A stretch of DNA of 64,000 nucleotides from Porphyra umbilicalis (lineage: Eukaryota; Rhodophyta; Bangiophyceae; Bangiales; Bangiaceae): positions 62,001-126,000 of the forward strand of contig KV918961.1 of assembly GCA_002049455.2 (NCBI GenBank). Direction: 5' to 3'. The position numbers and the translations under genes are program-made. The notes below the pieces were generated by a model, which did not search any database, had not been told where the DNA came from, and worked only from the letters and a program-made list of their open reading frames with translations. Shown here in pieces: positions 1-11,112 of the stretch (positions are counted from its first letter, which is position 1; every line of letters begins with the position of its first letter).

Positions 1-971
1 GCACCGGGACGGGTCCGCGCGCGCTGCGCCAAGAGCCGCCCCAAGTCCAGCACCGCGGCGACGCGACGCAACCGAGAGAGGGGCACGCTGGCACGGGCGC
101 CCTTGGGCGGGAAGATACCGTCCAGGCGGTATTGCACGTCGTCCAGCAGCTCTTGGCGGGCGCCCTCCGACAGGGCGGCGGCCCCTTCGGTGGTGCGCCG
201 GCCGCGCCCAGGCCCAACCCGACCGTGGACATCCAGGGTGCCGCCACTGGCGGCGGCCGTGCGAGACCGTGCTGGAGTGGGGGGAGGGGCCACCGGTCGT
301 GGCGCCGACGCAGGATGACGAGGAGGCCGCGCCCGCGACGCGGGCGGGGGCAACACATCGGGCGCACCCCGTCGCGCTGCGGACGCCGCCGCCAACGGGG
401 AGCTGCTGCTATGGCCCGCGGGCGCCGCGGGTGTAGACCCAACGGCAGGCCCAGAGAAGCGCATCCGCTTGAGCACAATGGTCGGCTCTGCGGGCAGCGA
501 CGGACGCGGCCAGGATGAAGGGGACGGCAAGCAGTCGTCGTCCGAACCCATGTCCAATAGGTCCAGACCCTCAGATGGCGGCGCCGTCACTGTGGAAGTG
601 GACGGCGGCGTGGAGGGGTCCCGTAGCTCGCGCGGTCGTGCCCGCTTAGGGCTCCTCCCAGCCGCCGCCGCCATCTCCTCCATCGCCGCCGTCCCCGTCG
701 CCGCCGATGTCGCCACCGTCACAGTTGCCACCGCCGCCGGTCGCGGTGACGGCGACGGTCGACGCAATGGGACTGGGGCAACAGCCGAGTCCTCGTACAA
801 ATACGCCAACGGCGGCGGCGGTACGGCTGGCCCCAAGCCGTCGTCGCCCTCGTCGAGAACTGCGAGCGGGCTTGGGGCAGCGGCACCCGGCACGATACCG
901 ACGGCCTCATCAAACGCTGCACTGGCGGCCGCCTCCGCCTCGCGGCGTCGGTGCGCAGCGAGGCCCCGCAT
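1..971 (-). CDS. WAPL-like cohesin-release protein, N-terminal part (runs off left edge)
   Basis: The minus frame with codons ending at 971 stays open to the left edge, about 323 residues, and the upstream TAG lies at 1098-1100. The first Met in this frame is at 971; a spliced upstream start cannot be excluded. The first ~265 residues are disordered, Pro/Ala/Ser rich, with acidic patches (LDLLDMGSDDD) and a basic stretch (SPKRARPREL). From about residue 270 the sequence becomes folded: ARQELLDDVQYRLDGI, then PLSRLRRVAAVLDLGRLLAQ. This resembles the start of the WAPL domain, where family members have a D-D-x-x-Y-x-L-x-G-L helix followed by a short linker and an R-rich helix. WAPL proteins release cohesin from chromatin. 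Only the first ~50 residues of the domain are in the window, so the assignment rests on a short stretch. The acidic/basic residue pattern supports a real gene. Confidence 0.6.
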   Translation of the reverse strand, partial: MRGLAAHRRREAEAAASAAFDEAVGIVPGAAAPSPLAVLDEGDDGLGPAVPPPPLAYLYEDSAVAPVPLRRPSPSPRPAAVATVTVATSAATGTAAMEEMAAAAGRSPKRARPRELRDPSTPPSTSTVTAPPSEGLDLLDMGSDDDCLPSPSSWPRPSLPAEPTIVLKRMRFSGPAVGSTPAAPAGHSSSSPLAAASAARRGAPDVLPPPASRARPPRHPASAPRPVAPPPTPARSRTAAASGGTLDVHGRVGPGRGRRTTEGAAALSEGARQELLDDVQYRLDGIFPPKGARASVPLSRLRRVAAVLDLGRLLAQRARTRPG

Positions 972-1578
972 CACGCCCGCGGGGGTGTCGAACCGGCGGC
1001 TCCGTCCCGACAGCAGCAACACACGGCGGACAACCCAGGCGGAAAGGACTATCACGACAGTTCGACGCGAGGAGGGCGGCAAAAATGGATGAAGAAGCTA
1101 CGCAGCCGCGGTGACCACCATGAAGGTGCAACCGAGGCGGCGCTTGCCGGCGTCTCGACAGACGTACACGGGCAGCGCGCCCCAACCGCAGGGGCGCCCT
1201 TCCCAACCACGCCACAGCAGCCGACGGACGGCCAATGTCATGACACGGCCTGCACGAGTGGCCGCAAGGGAGACCGTGGCGATGGCACAAACGTTGGGCG
1301 CCACAAACCCGTCTGTGTGGCCCAAGGGACGCAGCTGCAGCTGGGCAGGCCCGCGACACGAAGGTCGAATGGTCGAAAGGCAGTCTCGCGCCCAGCCAGC
1401 CCTCCTGAGAGTAAAACATCACCGGGGGTGTTAGAGCCCCCTTGACAATGCATTTGGGCGCACTTTGTCCCCACCGACTTCAGATGCATGGCCTTTTTGA
1501 ACGTAGCAGGGTGGCGGGACCTGAAAACAACAGTAGACCCCCGCGTGACACGTCAGCAATGCTGATGCTGACTCAGCA
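972..1578. other. Intergenic, between TRAX 3' end and WAPL-like 5' end
   Basis: Both flanking genes read leftward. Short frames occur on both strands, but none has a recognisable domain. It probably holds the TRAX 3' untranslated region and the promoter of the WAPL-like gene. I see no RNA gene. Confidence 0.4.
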
Positions 1579-2745
1579 TCACGCCACGCGCACCTTCTTG
1601 ACGGTCGGCACCGCGGTGCTGGGCGCCGCTCCCCCCCGCTCCCACCGCCCGCCCCGCCCCCCCCGCTCCCCCCGCCGGCCGAGTTCCCATAGCTCGCTGG
1701 TCGCTTGCGGCTGTCCCCCCCCCAACTCTGTCCCCCACCGCCCGCGCCAGCGCCGTCGCCGCCGCCAGCACCACCACCCGCCCCCCCCCCAGTGGCCCCT
1801 CCTCCACCCCCTCCGGTGGCCGTCGCGCCTTCCCCAAACTCGGCGGCCCGCACAACCCGCGCGTACAGCGCGCGCTCGACCTTGTTCCGGCTCGCGCGCA
1901 TCGCCGCCAGCTTGTTCGCCCCGTCCCGGCCGCCTGCGATGCTCCCCCCCCCGGCGGGAGGCCCTCGTATGCCACCGTCAGCGCCTGCAACAGCGCCGCC
2001 GCGCGTTGACCGACCGATTCCGCGGCGGCACCACCAGCGGCAACGGCGACGCGCATCACTTCCCCGGCCACGTCGGCGACGCCGAGGAGGTAGTCGTCCC
2101 AGCTCAGCACCACCCGTCGGGCGGGGGGGTCGGCGGGGATGTGGTAGTTGGGGGAGCTCGGGTGCCGTTGGCGGTGCCATCCGCCGCGGCCCCCGCATCT
2201 GGCTTGGGCGCCGCCGCAGCCGTCCCCGCCGCCGCAGCGTTGGTCTTGGCCGCTTCAGCTGCCGCCGCCTCGGCGGTCACTGTCGCGAGTGCGTCGTCCA
2301 GCCCGGCCTGCACGGCGGCGCGGGAGGTCAGCCCGCCGGTGCGGAGCCAGCCGAGAAACACGACCGCTTCGACGTACTCTTGGAGCCCCGGCGAGTAGGT
2401 ACGTGCGTGCACGACCGCGTCCGCGGGCGACGCCAGCCGCCGCCCGATCGTCGTGACGACCTGGCGGGAGATGGCCGCCGCCGAGGCTGCGGCCGCATCG
2501 AGGCCTGCGTGCGGCGGCGCCGAGTCGCCCGGGCCCCCCGACGAGGGGGGCGGCAGGTCCGCCACGTCCAGCCGGTGGAGCACAAAGATGAGCTTCTTGG
2601 ACGCGATAGTGACGTCGCGGGAGGCCTTGACGAGCGCCTCACGGGTGGCATTCGTGGCGTCCAGTGCCGCGCCCAGAGGGGCAAAGGTTGACAAGAATGG
2701 GCCTCCACCTGACGCATTGGCCTTGGGAGCGGGGGGAGGAGGCAT
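1579..2745 (-). CDS. TSNAX: Translin-associated factor X (TRAX/TSNAX)
   Basis: TRAX pairs with translin in the C3PO endoribonuclease. Three translin-family blocks are seen in order: NATREALVKASRDVTIASKK followed by LIFVLHRLD (first helix pair, 2590-2690), YSPGLQEYVEAVVFLGWL (2345-2400), and WDDYLLGVADVAGEVMRVAV (2050-2105). A C-terminal block follows, NKVERALYARVVRAAEF (1830-1880). The blocks lie in different frames: changes are needed at a G7 run (2123-2129) and a C9 run (1944-1952), and probably at a C7 run (1631-1637), after which the frame ends in VPTVKKVRVA and TGA at 1579-1581. An Ala-rich insert of ~45 residues separates the SPGLQEY and DDYLLG blocks, and a Gly/Ala tail follows the last helix. 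The start at 2745 (MPPPPAPKAN) is chosen because it just precedes the fold; an in-frame Met at about 2796 is possible. No translin partner gene is in the window. Confidence 0.88.
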
Positions 2746-3169
2746 GATGGTGGCGCGGAGGCGTAGAGGGATGCCGGTTGACACCAGGGCGGGCATATAG
2801 GGAAGGGACAAGGGCAGCTGCGCACTGGGTGTGAGGCGGGTTCTGCTGCGACGGGGTGATGGGAGCGGGACACAGGAATGCCAAGCATCAACTTGATTCG
2901 AAAAAAAACGGACTTTCTCGGTCTGAAGAATCAACTCTCACCTCTATGCTGGTATTCGGTGTCAACCAGGGGTCGTGCCACGCATCGCCCTTTCCACTTT
3001 GCAGGTGCGCGTTAGGCCATTGAATCGCTCTCCTGACACGCCCGCGCGGGCCCGGTACACCTTTGGTTCTGGACGGAACGCGCCGTGGTGCCTCCTGGCT
3101 TTCTGTGCAACGAGAGGTCCACCTGCCAGTATTGGCCTGGGAGCATGGAGGCGTGGCACGATCACGTCT

Positions 3170-3283
3170 CTAGGCCAGTGTGGTCCACTGGGGGCAACGA
3201 CAGGCCAGGCCGTGGAATTTGGCGGCCATCACGACGGGGGCGAGGAGCAGCAGGGACACAGACAGGGCTTTCTGGTGGGCCAT
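3170..3283 (-). CDS. Possible 37-residue secreted peptide or first exon of an unrecognised gene
   Basis: An ATG at 3283 opens a 37-codon frame ending TAG at 3170-3172. The N-terminus is a textbook signal peptide: MAHQKALSVSLLLLAPVV followed by MAA, a plausible cleavage site. A short tail with two Cys (ACRCPQW) follows. Either this is a tiny secreted peptide or the first exon of a gene whose next exons lie below 3150; a GTGGAC donor-like sequence occurs inside the tail. No domain is recognised. The signal may be chance. Confidence 0.25.
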   Translation of the reverse strand: MAHQKALSVSLLLLAPVVMAAKFHGLACRCPQWTTLA

Positions 3284-4280
3284 ACTCTGTAAGCCTCACC
3301 TGCGAACCGGCCGTTCCACGAAATCAAGCCCACCCACTCGCCAAGTCTAATTGGAAGGGCGTCTCGCGTGCGGTGCATCTGGTGGGGCAGCCGCCGCCGC
3401 ATCGCGCCCTCTCCCCGGCGCGGCGGCCTGGCCGGCCCGGTCACCCTGGCCTCGTCGTCGGTGGCGGCACCGGCCGGGCAGCCACGGCCCTGCGCCGTCG
3501 CTCGGGCCGCGTATCGCGCTACCCCCCCCCCCCTTCTTGGGCGTGGTGCCCCGGTCGCCCACTCCAACCTCCCCTTCCTTGCCCCTCCCCCGCTTGCTTC
3601 CCGGCGCTGGCGTCGCTGCCGCTACCGTAGTGACGCCCCCCCCCCCCCCCGCGCGCCGGCGTGTGGACCTCGGCGGTGCTTGACGGCGCCTCCCCCCCCT
3701 CCTCACGGGACCCTCTGGGGCGTTGCCAGCCGGTAGCGCCCGCGTTTGCCGCCACGCCGCGTCCCGACACGGCGGGCGGCCGGCGTGGGAGGGTGGTGGC
3801 GGCCACTGCCGCTCACTGGCCGGCACGCGGGCTGACGCCGCCGCCGCCACCGCCGCCGCCGCCGTCGCCCGCGTCGCACTGCGCGCAGCCGGCCACCCTT
3901 GCCACCCTGTTGGGGGGGTGGGGACGCCGCCACGACCACCGCGAGCGCCCCGTGACGGACCGGGAGCGTAGGCAGGGCCTTGGGGGTGCCGGGGGGGGGG
4001 GGGGGGGGGGGTGGTCGCCGCATCGGCCGCGTAGTTGTCCCCCGGCGCGCGCCGACGTGACGCCTCGTGGCGCGCGCGCACAGCCAAGCCCCACACCCAC
4101 ACGGCAGTGGCCATAGGGGCGGCCTATCGCCGACGTGGCCACTGGGAGTACGGTGGTCGGGTGGCTGCCGAGCTCCCGCCTCACCCACGCGCGCCCGACC
4201 GGCATCACGCCCGCCACGGATCGCATGCGCGCACACGGGCGCGGCGCGCACCAACCCGTGAGGCGGCCGCCGACGCGAGC
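3284..4280. other. GC-rich low-complexity stretch upstream of the Pumilio gene
   Basis: This holds long C and G runs (for example C14 near 3640 and G19 near 4000) and triplet-like repeats. Many overlapping frames on both strands are Arg/Pro/Gly rich with no domain. It probably contains the promoter and 5' leader of the PUF gene. A hidden coding exon cannot be excluded. Confidence 0.35.
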
Positions 4281-5094
4281 ATGACGACGCGGGTCGGGAT
4301 GGAGCGGCCCGCCGGCGGCGGCGGCGGCGGCGGCGGCCGCGGCGGCGGCGGCGGCGGCGACCGCGGGCACCTCTCGCCCGCCCCCGTCGCGCCGACCGCC
4401 GCCTATGCCGCCCCGCGGCCGGTGGTGGGCGCTGCGGGCGCCGCGCCTGGCGGCACCGTGCACATTACGCGACCAGCGTCGGCGCCGCCGACGCTCTACG
4501 ACGGGCTATTCGGCAGCGTCGTGAGCGGGCCCGCAGGGGGGCTCGCGTGGCCACCGTCGGCGGGGGGGGGGGGGGCGGGGGGCTCGTCTCCTCGCCGGGC
4601 GCCGCTGCGGGCGGCGGCGGCCGCCCGGGTGGGCGGGGCGTGCCCCCAACCGGCGGCGGCGCGCCGTCGCGGCTACCGTGGTCCGCGGCCGGCACGGACG
4701 GCCGGCGGGGCCCCGGCGGGGGGCCCCGCGGCGGCGGTGCGTCTGCCGCCGCCGCCTGGGCGCCCGACGCCGACGGCGGGCCGGTGGTGGCGGATGACCC
4801 CCGCGCGGACGCGGCGTACCTGGCCTACTACAAGGCGGCGGGGAATCCGCGGTTGCCAAAGCCGCTCCGCTCCGCCAATGACTACCGCCTGAGCGCCGGC
4901 GGAGGTGGCGGCGACCGGGGCGGTCGTGACGGTGGTGGGGGGGGGTGCCCGCGGGGCGCCTGCCGCCGGGGCTCCTCGCCCCGCGCCCGCGCACGCCGGG
5001 GGCGATTGGGGAGAACCGCACTCGCGGGGGGGGGAGGTTGTCCCCGCCGCCCCCGCCGCCGCCACCGCCGCCGCCTTGTCGATTGGCGGTGGCC

Positions 5095-5131
<37 letters not shown>

Positions 5132-7331
5132 GGGTGGAGGCTCCCCCCTCCCCCCCCCTCGCGCGTCGGCGGCCGACGCGGAGCTGTCGGCCATCCTCGG
5201 CTCCCGAGGCGGGGCGGCGCGCGGCGGCGGCGTCGCCGGCGCGCGGCGCCCCCACCCGTGGCCCAAGTCTGTCGTCGACCGCATTCAAGAGGACTTCCCG
5301 CGCACGCCCTCCCCCATCCTGTCGGGCTTTCGGCAGGGCGCGCCGGCGCCGCGCGCGGCGGCGGGGGCCCTCACCCCCGCCGCCGCCGAGGCGCTGGCCT
5401 TGCGGCAAGCGGCCGCCGCCGCCACGGCCGCGACCGTCGACGGGCCGCCGGCGGGGGCGGGGCGCGGCGGCGCCGCGGGCGGCCTGCCGAGCCGCTCCAT
5501 CCCGGGCGCGGGCGCGCCAACGCCGCGCCGCGCCGCCCGATCGACGCTCCTCGCCGCCGCCACCGCCGCGCCGCGGGGGCGGGGGGGGGACCCGGTCGAC
5601 GCGCCGGCGGGCGGCGCCGCGGCGGGCGGGCGCCAGTTTTTGGGCGGCGGCGCCGCCGCCGCGGGGCGGACGTCCCCGCAGCCGCGGCTGCATGCGCCGG
5701 CCGCGGCGCTGCCGTTGGCGGCGGCGGCGCGGGGGGGTGGTGCCGACGGCGGCGGTAGCGGCGCCGCCGTCACCGCCGCCTCCGTGCGTGGCGTCGACGG
5801 CGGTGGCGGGGGTGGGGCGGCAAGCGCCGACGCCGATTTGGATGTGGCGGCCATCACGTCGGCAGCCGCGTCGGACTTGCGCCTCGGCGCTCTCGCGGCC
5901 GACGCGTCGTCGCTCGCGTCTGCGTCGTCGCCCCCCGCCCTGCCGGCGGGCGGGCGGCGGGGCAGCCTCGGCGCCCTGCACGGCGGCGGCGGCAGCGGCA
6001 GCAGCCTCAACCGCCGCAGCAGCGGCGGCAGCAGCGGCGCCACCGCGTGGGCGGCGGAAGGGGCCACCACCGCCCCCGTGGCGGCGCGGCTCGGCGGCAG
6101 CCGCGTTGGGAGCCCGCGGGCGCATTTGGCCGATTTCGCCGTTGGGGCCGACGGGCGGCGGCGGGCGTCGCCGTCGGCGCCGCCGCCGGGGCTGTTTGCG
6201 GGCTCCCCGTCGCCCGTGCTGTCGCTGTCCTTGTCGGCATCGTCGCCGCCGGGGGGGTCGGCGGCCGCCGCCGCCGCAGCCGCCGCCGCCGCGGCCACGG
6301 CCGGTGGGGAGGCCAAGCAAGCCGACCCGTGGGCGGCCGCCGCGGTGAGCGTCCCCAACTCCCGATCCGCCACCCCGTCGGTTGTCAACGCGTCGCACTT
6401 CCCGCCAGCGTCGCCGGGCGTCGCCGCCTTTGACGGCATGTACAGCCACGAGGCGCCGCCGTCGACATCGTCGCCGCTGCTGTCGCTGGGCGACCCAACG
6501 CACGCGCCGTCGCCGCCGTATGGGGTGCCCGAGCTGCCGCTCGGCGCGCGCGCGTCCGACCTCGGCGCCAACGCGTCGACGGGCGGGGGAGCGGGCGTGT
6601 CTGGCAGCGCCGCTGCGGCGGCGGCGGCTGCCGCCGCCGCCGGCCTTGATCCGGCGGCGTTTGCGGCGCTCGCCGCCGCCGCCGCTGCGGCGCCGGGGGT
6701 GGACCCGTCAGCCGCCGCCGCCGCCGCTGGCATTGCCCCACCCGCCGCCGCGTCGGCAGCGGCCGCTTCGGCGGCGGCGGCGGCCATGTCCATGAACAAT
6801 ATGAACGCGTTCAACATGCAGATGGCGACGTGGCTCAACGCCAAGCAGATTTGCATTGCGCAGATCGCGGCGGTCAACGCGGCGGCCGCTGCGCACGCGC
6901 ACGCGTCGCAGGTGGGTGCCGCCGGCGCCAGTGGCGGCGGCGGCGGCGGTGGCGGCGGCGGGAGTCCGCCTTTTGGGCTGTCGGCCATGCCGCTGCCGCC
7001 GCCGCCGCCGCTGCCGCCGCCGCCGCTGGCGGGCGGCCTGCCCGTGCACCCGTGGCAAGCGGCGGCCGTGGGTGCCGCCGCCGGCGTGCCGTTTGGCGAC
7101 GTCGGCGGCGGGCCGCTCGGGCACCACGGCGGGCCGCGCGGCGGGCCCGGGGGGGGCGGCGGCTATGGCGGATATGGCGGCGGCGGGCGCTACCCGGTCG
7201 GGGGGATGGCGGCGCACCACCACGGTGGCGGGGGAATGCACCACGGGGACCACGGGCGGGGGCACGGGGGGATGGGCGGCCGCGGCGGCGGCGGCAAAAA
7301 GTCGCCGGGCGACGTGGGTGGGGGGGGAGGG

Positions 7332-7367
<36 letters not shown>

Positions 7368-8879
7368 TCGCCGCATCAAAACAATAAGCGGGGCGGCCGC
7401 AACCGCCGCGGTGCCGGTGGTGGCGGCGGCGGCGGTGGCAGCGGCGGCGGCGGCCGTGGTGGCATGCACGGCGGCGTCGGCGGCGCGCACGGCAATGGGA
7501 TGCTCGGCGCCGACGACGGGCACCTGTTTGGCGGCGCCGCCCTGCCGCCGGGCGTTGGCGTGGACGGCAGCGGCCACGCGCGGAGCGCGTTGCTCGAAGA
7601 ATTTCGCGCCACGTCCCTGTCGGTCGTCCGCGGCGGCGACGCGGACCTGCTTGGGGGTGGCGGCGGCGGCGGTGGCGGCGGTGGCGTCGTCGACCTGATG
7701 GGCGGCACCGCGGCGGGGGCCGGTGTCGGCACGGGCGCCGCGCGCGAGTGGGCGCTCTCCGAACTCCGCGGCCACATTGTCGAGTTTGCAACCGACCAGC
7801 ACGGCAGCCGCTTCATCCAACAGCAGCTCGAAGGGGCGTCGCCGGCCGACGCTGATATGGTGCTCACCGAGAGCCTCGCCGATGCACCCCGCCTCATGAC
7901 CGACGTCTTTGGCAACTACTGCGTGCAGCGGCAGCTCGAGTATGGCTCCCCGTCGGCGGTGGCGGCGCTTGCGTCGGAGCTCCGCGGCCGCATGCTCACC
8001 CTCTCCCTCCACATGTACGGCTGTCGGGTCGTCCAAAAGGCGCTCGAAGTCGTGCCCCCGCCCGTCCGCGTGTCGCTTGTGCGGGAGCTGGACGGGCACG
8101 TCACCAAGTGCATTCGGGACCAGAATGGGAACCACGTCGTCCAAAAGTGCGTCGAGCTGGTGCCCCCCGCGGGCGTGCAATTCATTGCCGAGGCTGTCGC
8201 GGGCCAAGCCGTGGCGCTCGCCGAACACTCGTACGGCTGCCGCGTCGTGCAGCGGCTGCTGGAGCGGGGCTCTCCCGCCCAAAAGGCGCCGGTCATGGCG
8301 GAGATTATGGCGTCGCTCGGCGCGCTCATCCGGGACCAGTACGGTAACTATGTGTGTAGCCACATTGTCGAACACGGGTCGGACGCGGAGCGGTCGGCGG
8401 TCATCTCGGTGGTGGTGTCGGACGTGGTCGCGCTGTCGATGCACAAGTTTGCGTCGAACGTCGTGGAGCGGTGTTTGCAGCACGGCTCCCAGGCGGGGCG
8501 CGCCAGGCTCATCACCGCGCTGCTCGACGCGGACGCCGGGCCGGGCAACAGTGGCGGCGGCGGCGACGGCGGCAGCGCCTTCCACCAGCTCGTCCGCCAC
8601 CCGTTTGGCAACTTTGTCGCGCAGCGGGTGCTTGACGTGGCGGCGCCCGCGCAGCGCGCGCGCGTCGTGGACGTGCTCCGCTCCCAAGTGGCCGTCATCA
8701 AAAAGTACTCGTACGGCAAGCACATTTTGGCGCGCCTCGACTCGTCTCTGCCCGGGCTGTCGGGCGGCGGTGGCGGCGGGGGTGGCGGCGGGGGTGGGGT
8801 GCATTCTCCGCACAAGCCCCCGCCCGTGGCAATGTCGGGGGGCGGGGGTGGTGGGCACGGCGTGCCGTCCTACTATTGA
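4281..8879 (+). CDS. Pumilio/PUF-family RNA-binding protein
   Basis: A sequence-specific 3'UTR-binding translational regulator. The C-terminal PUM homology domain (about 7750-8760) has eight repeats with these base-contact motifs in order: SRFIQ, NYCVQ, CRVVQ, NHVVQ, CRVVQ, NYVCS, SNVVE, NFVAQ. By the known PUF code this predicts 5'-UG-N-AUAUA, with N read by the odd repeat 6. N-terminal conserved blocks typical of plant-type Pumilios are present: NPRLPKPLRSANDYRL (about 4850) and VDRIQEDFPRTPSPIL (about 5275). The middle is ~800 residues of Ala/Gly/Pro low complexity with an RGG-like patch near 7380-7470. The start at 4281 (MTTRVGMERP) is in one frame, the NPRLPKPL block in another and the rest in a third segment. 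Switches are needed at G14 (4562-4575) and G9 (4937-4945). No intron is seen. Stop TGA is at 8877-8879. Confidence 0.96.
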
Positions 8880-10444
8880 GCAGGTGGTGGTGCCGGAGGG
8901 ACGGAGGAAGGAGGTCCTCGTCCTTCTGCTCCTCGGTGGTGGTGGATGCGGACGAGTCGCTGAGTTGAATCCTGGATGGCGGCTGCGCTGGGGTTAGGGA
9001 TCATTGCTCTATGGTGTTGTGGGTTGCTGTTGCTGGTTGCTGTTGCTGGTTGCTGTTGCTGGTTGCTGGAGCTGGATCGCGCCCGGATCGTTGGCGGCCG
9101 CGGTGCTCGGCCGCGTCGCCGCGTGGCCGCGGCCTCCCTTCCCTTCCCTTCTTGCCCGTGTGTATTTCCTTTCTGCTGGCGGCACGGGGGCTGTGGTCCC
9201 AGTCCTCCACTCGCCATGTACATTCCACTTCTACAGTCTGACTGCTGCGGCACGTCGTGACTGGTATACAGTTGTGCTTTGTTGTGTCTGTTGTGTGTTG
9301 GCTTCTTTGTCTCCCTTTTTTAACTGTCGGCTGCCGCCGGTGTTGGTGTCATGGAGCGTATGATGGGGCTCCCGCACCCCCGCCTTGGTGCCGTTGGTGG
9401 TCGCACGGCGGGCCGCTGTGGTGGCCCTCGCTCGAGGCGATGCTTCTTTGTGTAGGCGGCGGCGGCTGTACACGCCCACGCGTATGTGTCTTTTCTCTTA
9501 TTTGTTTTTTGTTGCACCTGGCCGTGGGTTGGTTTGCCACGGCGTGCGAGCACGCCAATCTGTTTAGTGGTGGCCGGATGCCGTTTATTTTCTTCTCCAA
9601 AATGCCCGGATGTGAATACATACATGTTTTAACGAGTTTTTGACAAGAAAAACGCTCCACAGAGGTCGTTACGAGGGGTCGTGCAAGAATCGTGCGAGCA
9701 ATTCGAGGGAAAAACGAGCTCGTGGTGGGTCCAGCAACGAGGTGCACTGCGCAGGTAAACCTTGTGGAACTGCAAATGGCATGCAGAAAACGCATGAATC
9801 GTGCTGCAGTTCTGTAATCAGCGCCCACGCAGACAATGAGAGGGGTTTTCGCGTGCACAGAGCTACGCGATAGAGGTCATCGGGACGCCACTCCCGCATA
9901 AAGATGCCCAATACCCGTTTTTCGCCATAGCCGCCATGCTCACGTAGGCATTGTGTACCGGCTTATGGCGTCGTCGTGTTCCCAGGTTTCACCTTGGCTC
10001 GTCTACTTTCGTACGAAAGTGAGCCGGACGATCTCTGTGCAGTTTTCGCAGAAAATTTGCTTGAAAGGGCAGATATGCCATGCTGATCTGACACAAAGAC
10101 TGTCCGGAACTGTTGTAGTCGTGCGGAATTCGAGCAGAGTTCCTGCACACATCGACACAGCCTGGGGAAAACCGCCGTATACAGCCCTTAGAGAGGGTTG
10201 TACTTCAGCCGTCCCATGAAAGATGCTCAGGGCGTGCAGAGAGCAATGTGAACAGTGCACAGATCGTGAGCTGATTAACATGTCACCCGTGAACAAACAA
10301 ACACGACTCCTGACCAATGTAGGTCAAAAACGCCGGTTTGTGCTCTGTTTTGCACTGGTGGCAAAACACGTGCTTCCAGGCTGCAAACACGTTGTTTCGG
10401 TTCCACAAGGTACGTGGTTCAAAACTGTCTCCGCGGGGAGAAGT
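8880..10444. other. Pumilio 3' region and AT-richer intergenic DNA
   Basis: It starts with a short GTTGCTG-type repeat (about 9020-9065) that is likely 3' untranslated region. GC then falls towards 50% from about 9550. No open frame has a recognised domain and no tRNA-like fold was seen. The last ~100 bases lead into the tandem array. Confidence 0.4.
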
Positions 10445-11112
10445 TACCCGACTGACACAGGCGCTGCCTGCCGGAGAGAGAGGAGCGCACGTGGCGGGCG
10501 GCTGCGCGTGCCTCGAGCAGCACTTCACGACCCACCGCTTTCTCATGATCCCTCCCCGCTTGGTCGGCACGTCCGTCGTCTTTCGCACAGCCACCATCCT
10601 CCCTGCACACGCACCTTGCGCACCTTCCTTGTCGTCTTTCTTTGGTGGGCCTGACGGGACGCACGCGCGTTTGCACGTGGCGAGTTTCCATTCTTTCTCT
10701 TCGTTTGTTTTTTCGCAACCCAGCAGATACAAGTACTGTCAATGGCATACTGCGGCGCTTGTTTGGTGTCTGTTATGTCGCTGCTCCACTCTGCTGCTGT
10801 GCCGCCGCCGACCAGCCCGTCGGGACTGTGTATCCAACAGCGCCGCCGCGTTGACGGTGTGCGTCTTGCGGGTGCACGCCCCCCGCCCGTTCCAACCCCC
10901 GCGGGTGCGAGTGGAGTTGTCTGCGGAGTCATTGGAGCCATCGAGAGCGTTACTGGTGTCTTCGGGGAGCCAGAAGAGTCATCAAGGGAGTCAATTGAGT
11001 CTTCGCTTCGGTCGGCGCCAACCCAGGGGAGCGGGTGACGCACGTCTACCCCGCCCTCAACTTCTCCTCGGTGGCCGACCTGCCGGTGCTCCTTCTGCGT
11101 CACGCTTGTTGA

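Noticed and set aside
2104..2130. Intron to explain the TRAX frame change
   Set aside because: There is no GT...AG pair that joins the two frames without losing conserved residues; a one-base correction in the G7 run does so directly.
4506..8858. Very long minus-strand frames opposite the Pumilio gene (for example 4506-6503, 5285-6988, 6708-8858)
   Set aside because: They mirror a GC-rich coding strand, are Arg/Pro/Ala junk in translation and have no domain, while the plus strand has clear Pumilio repeats.
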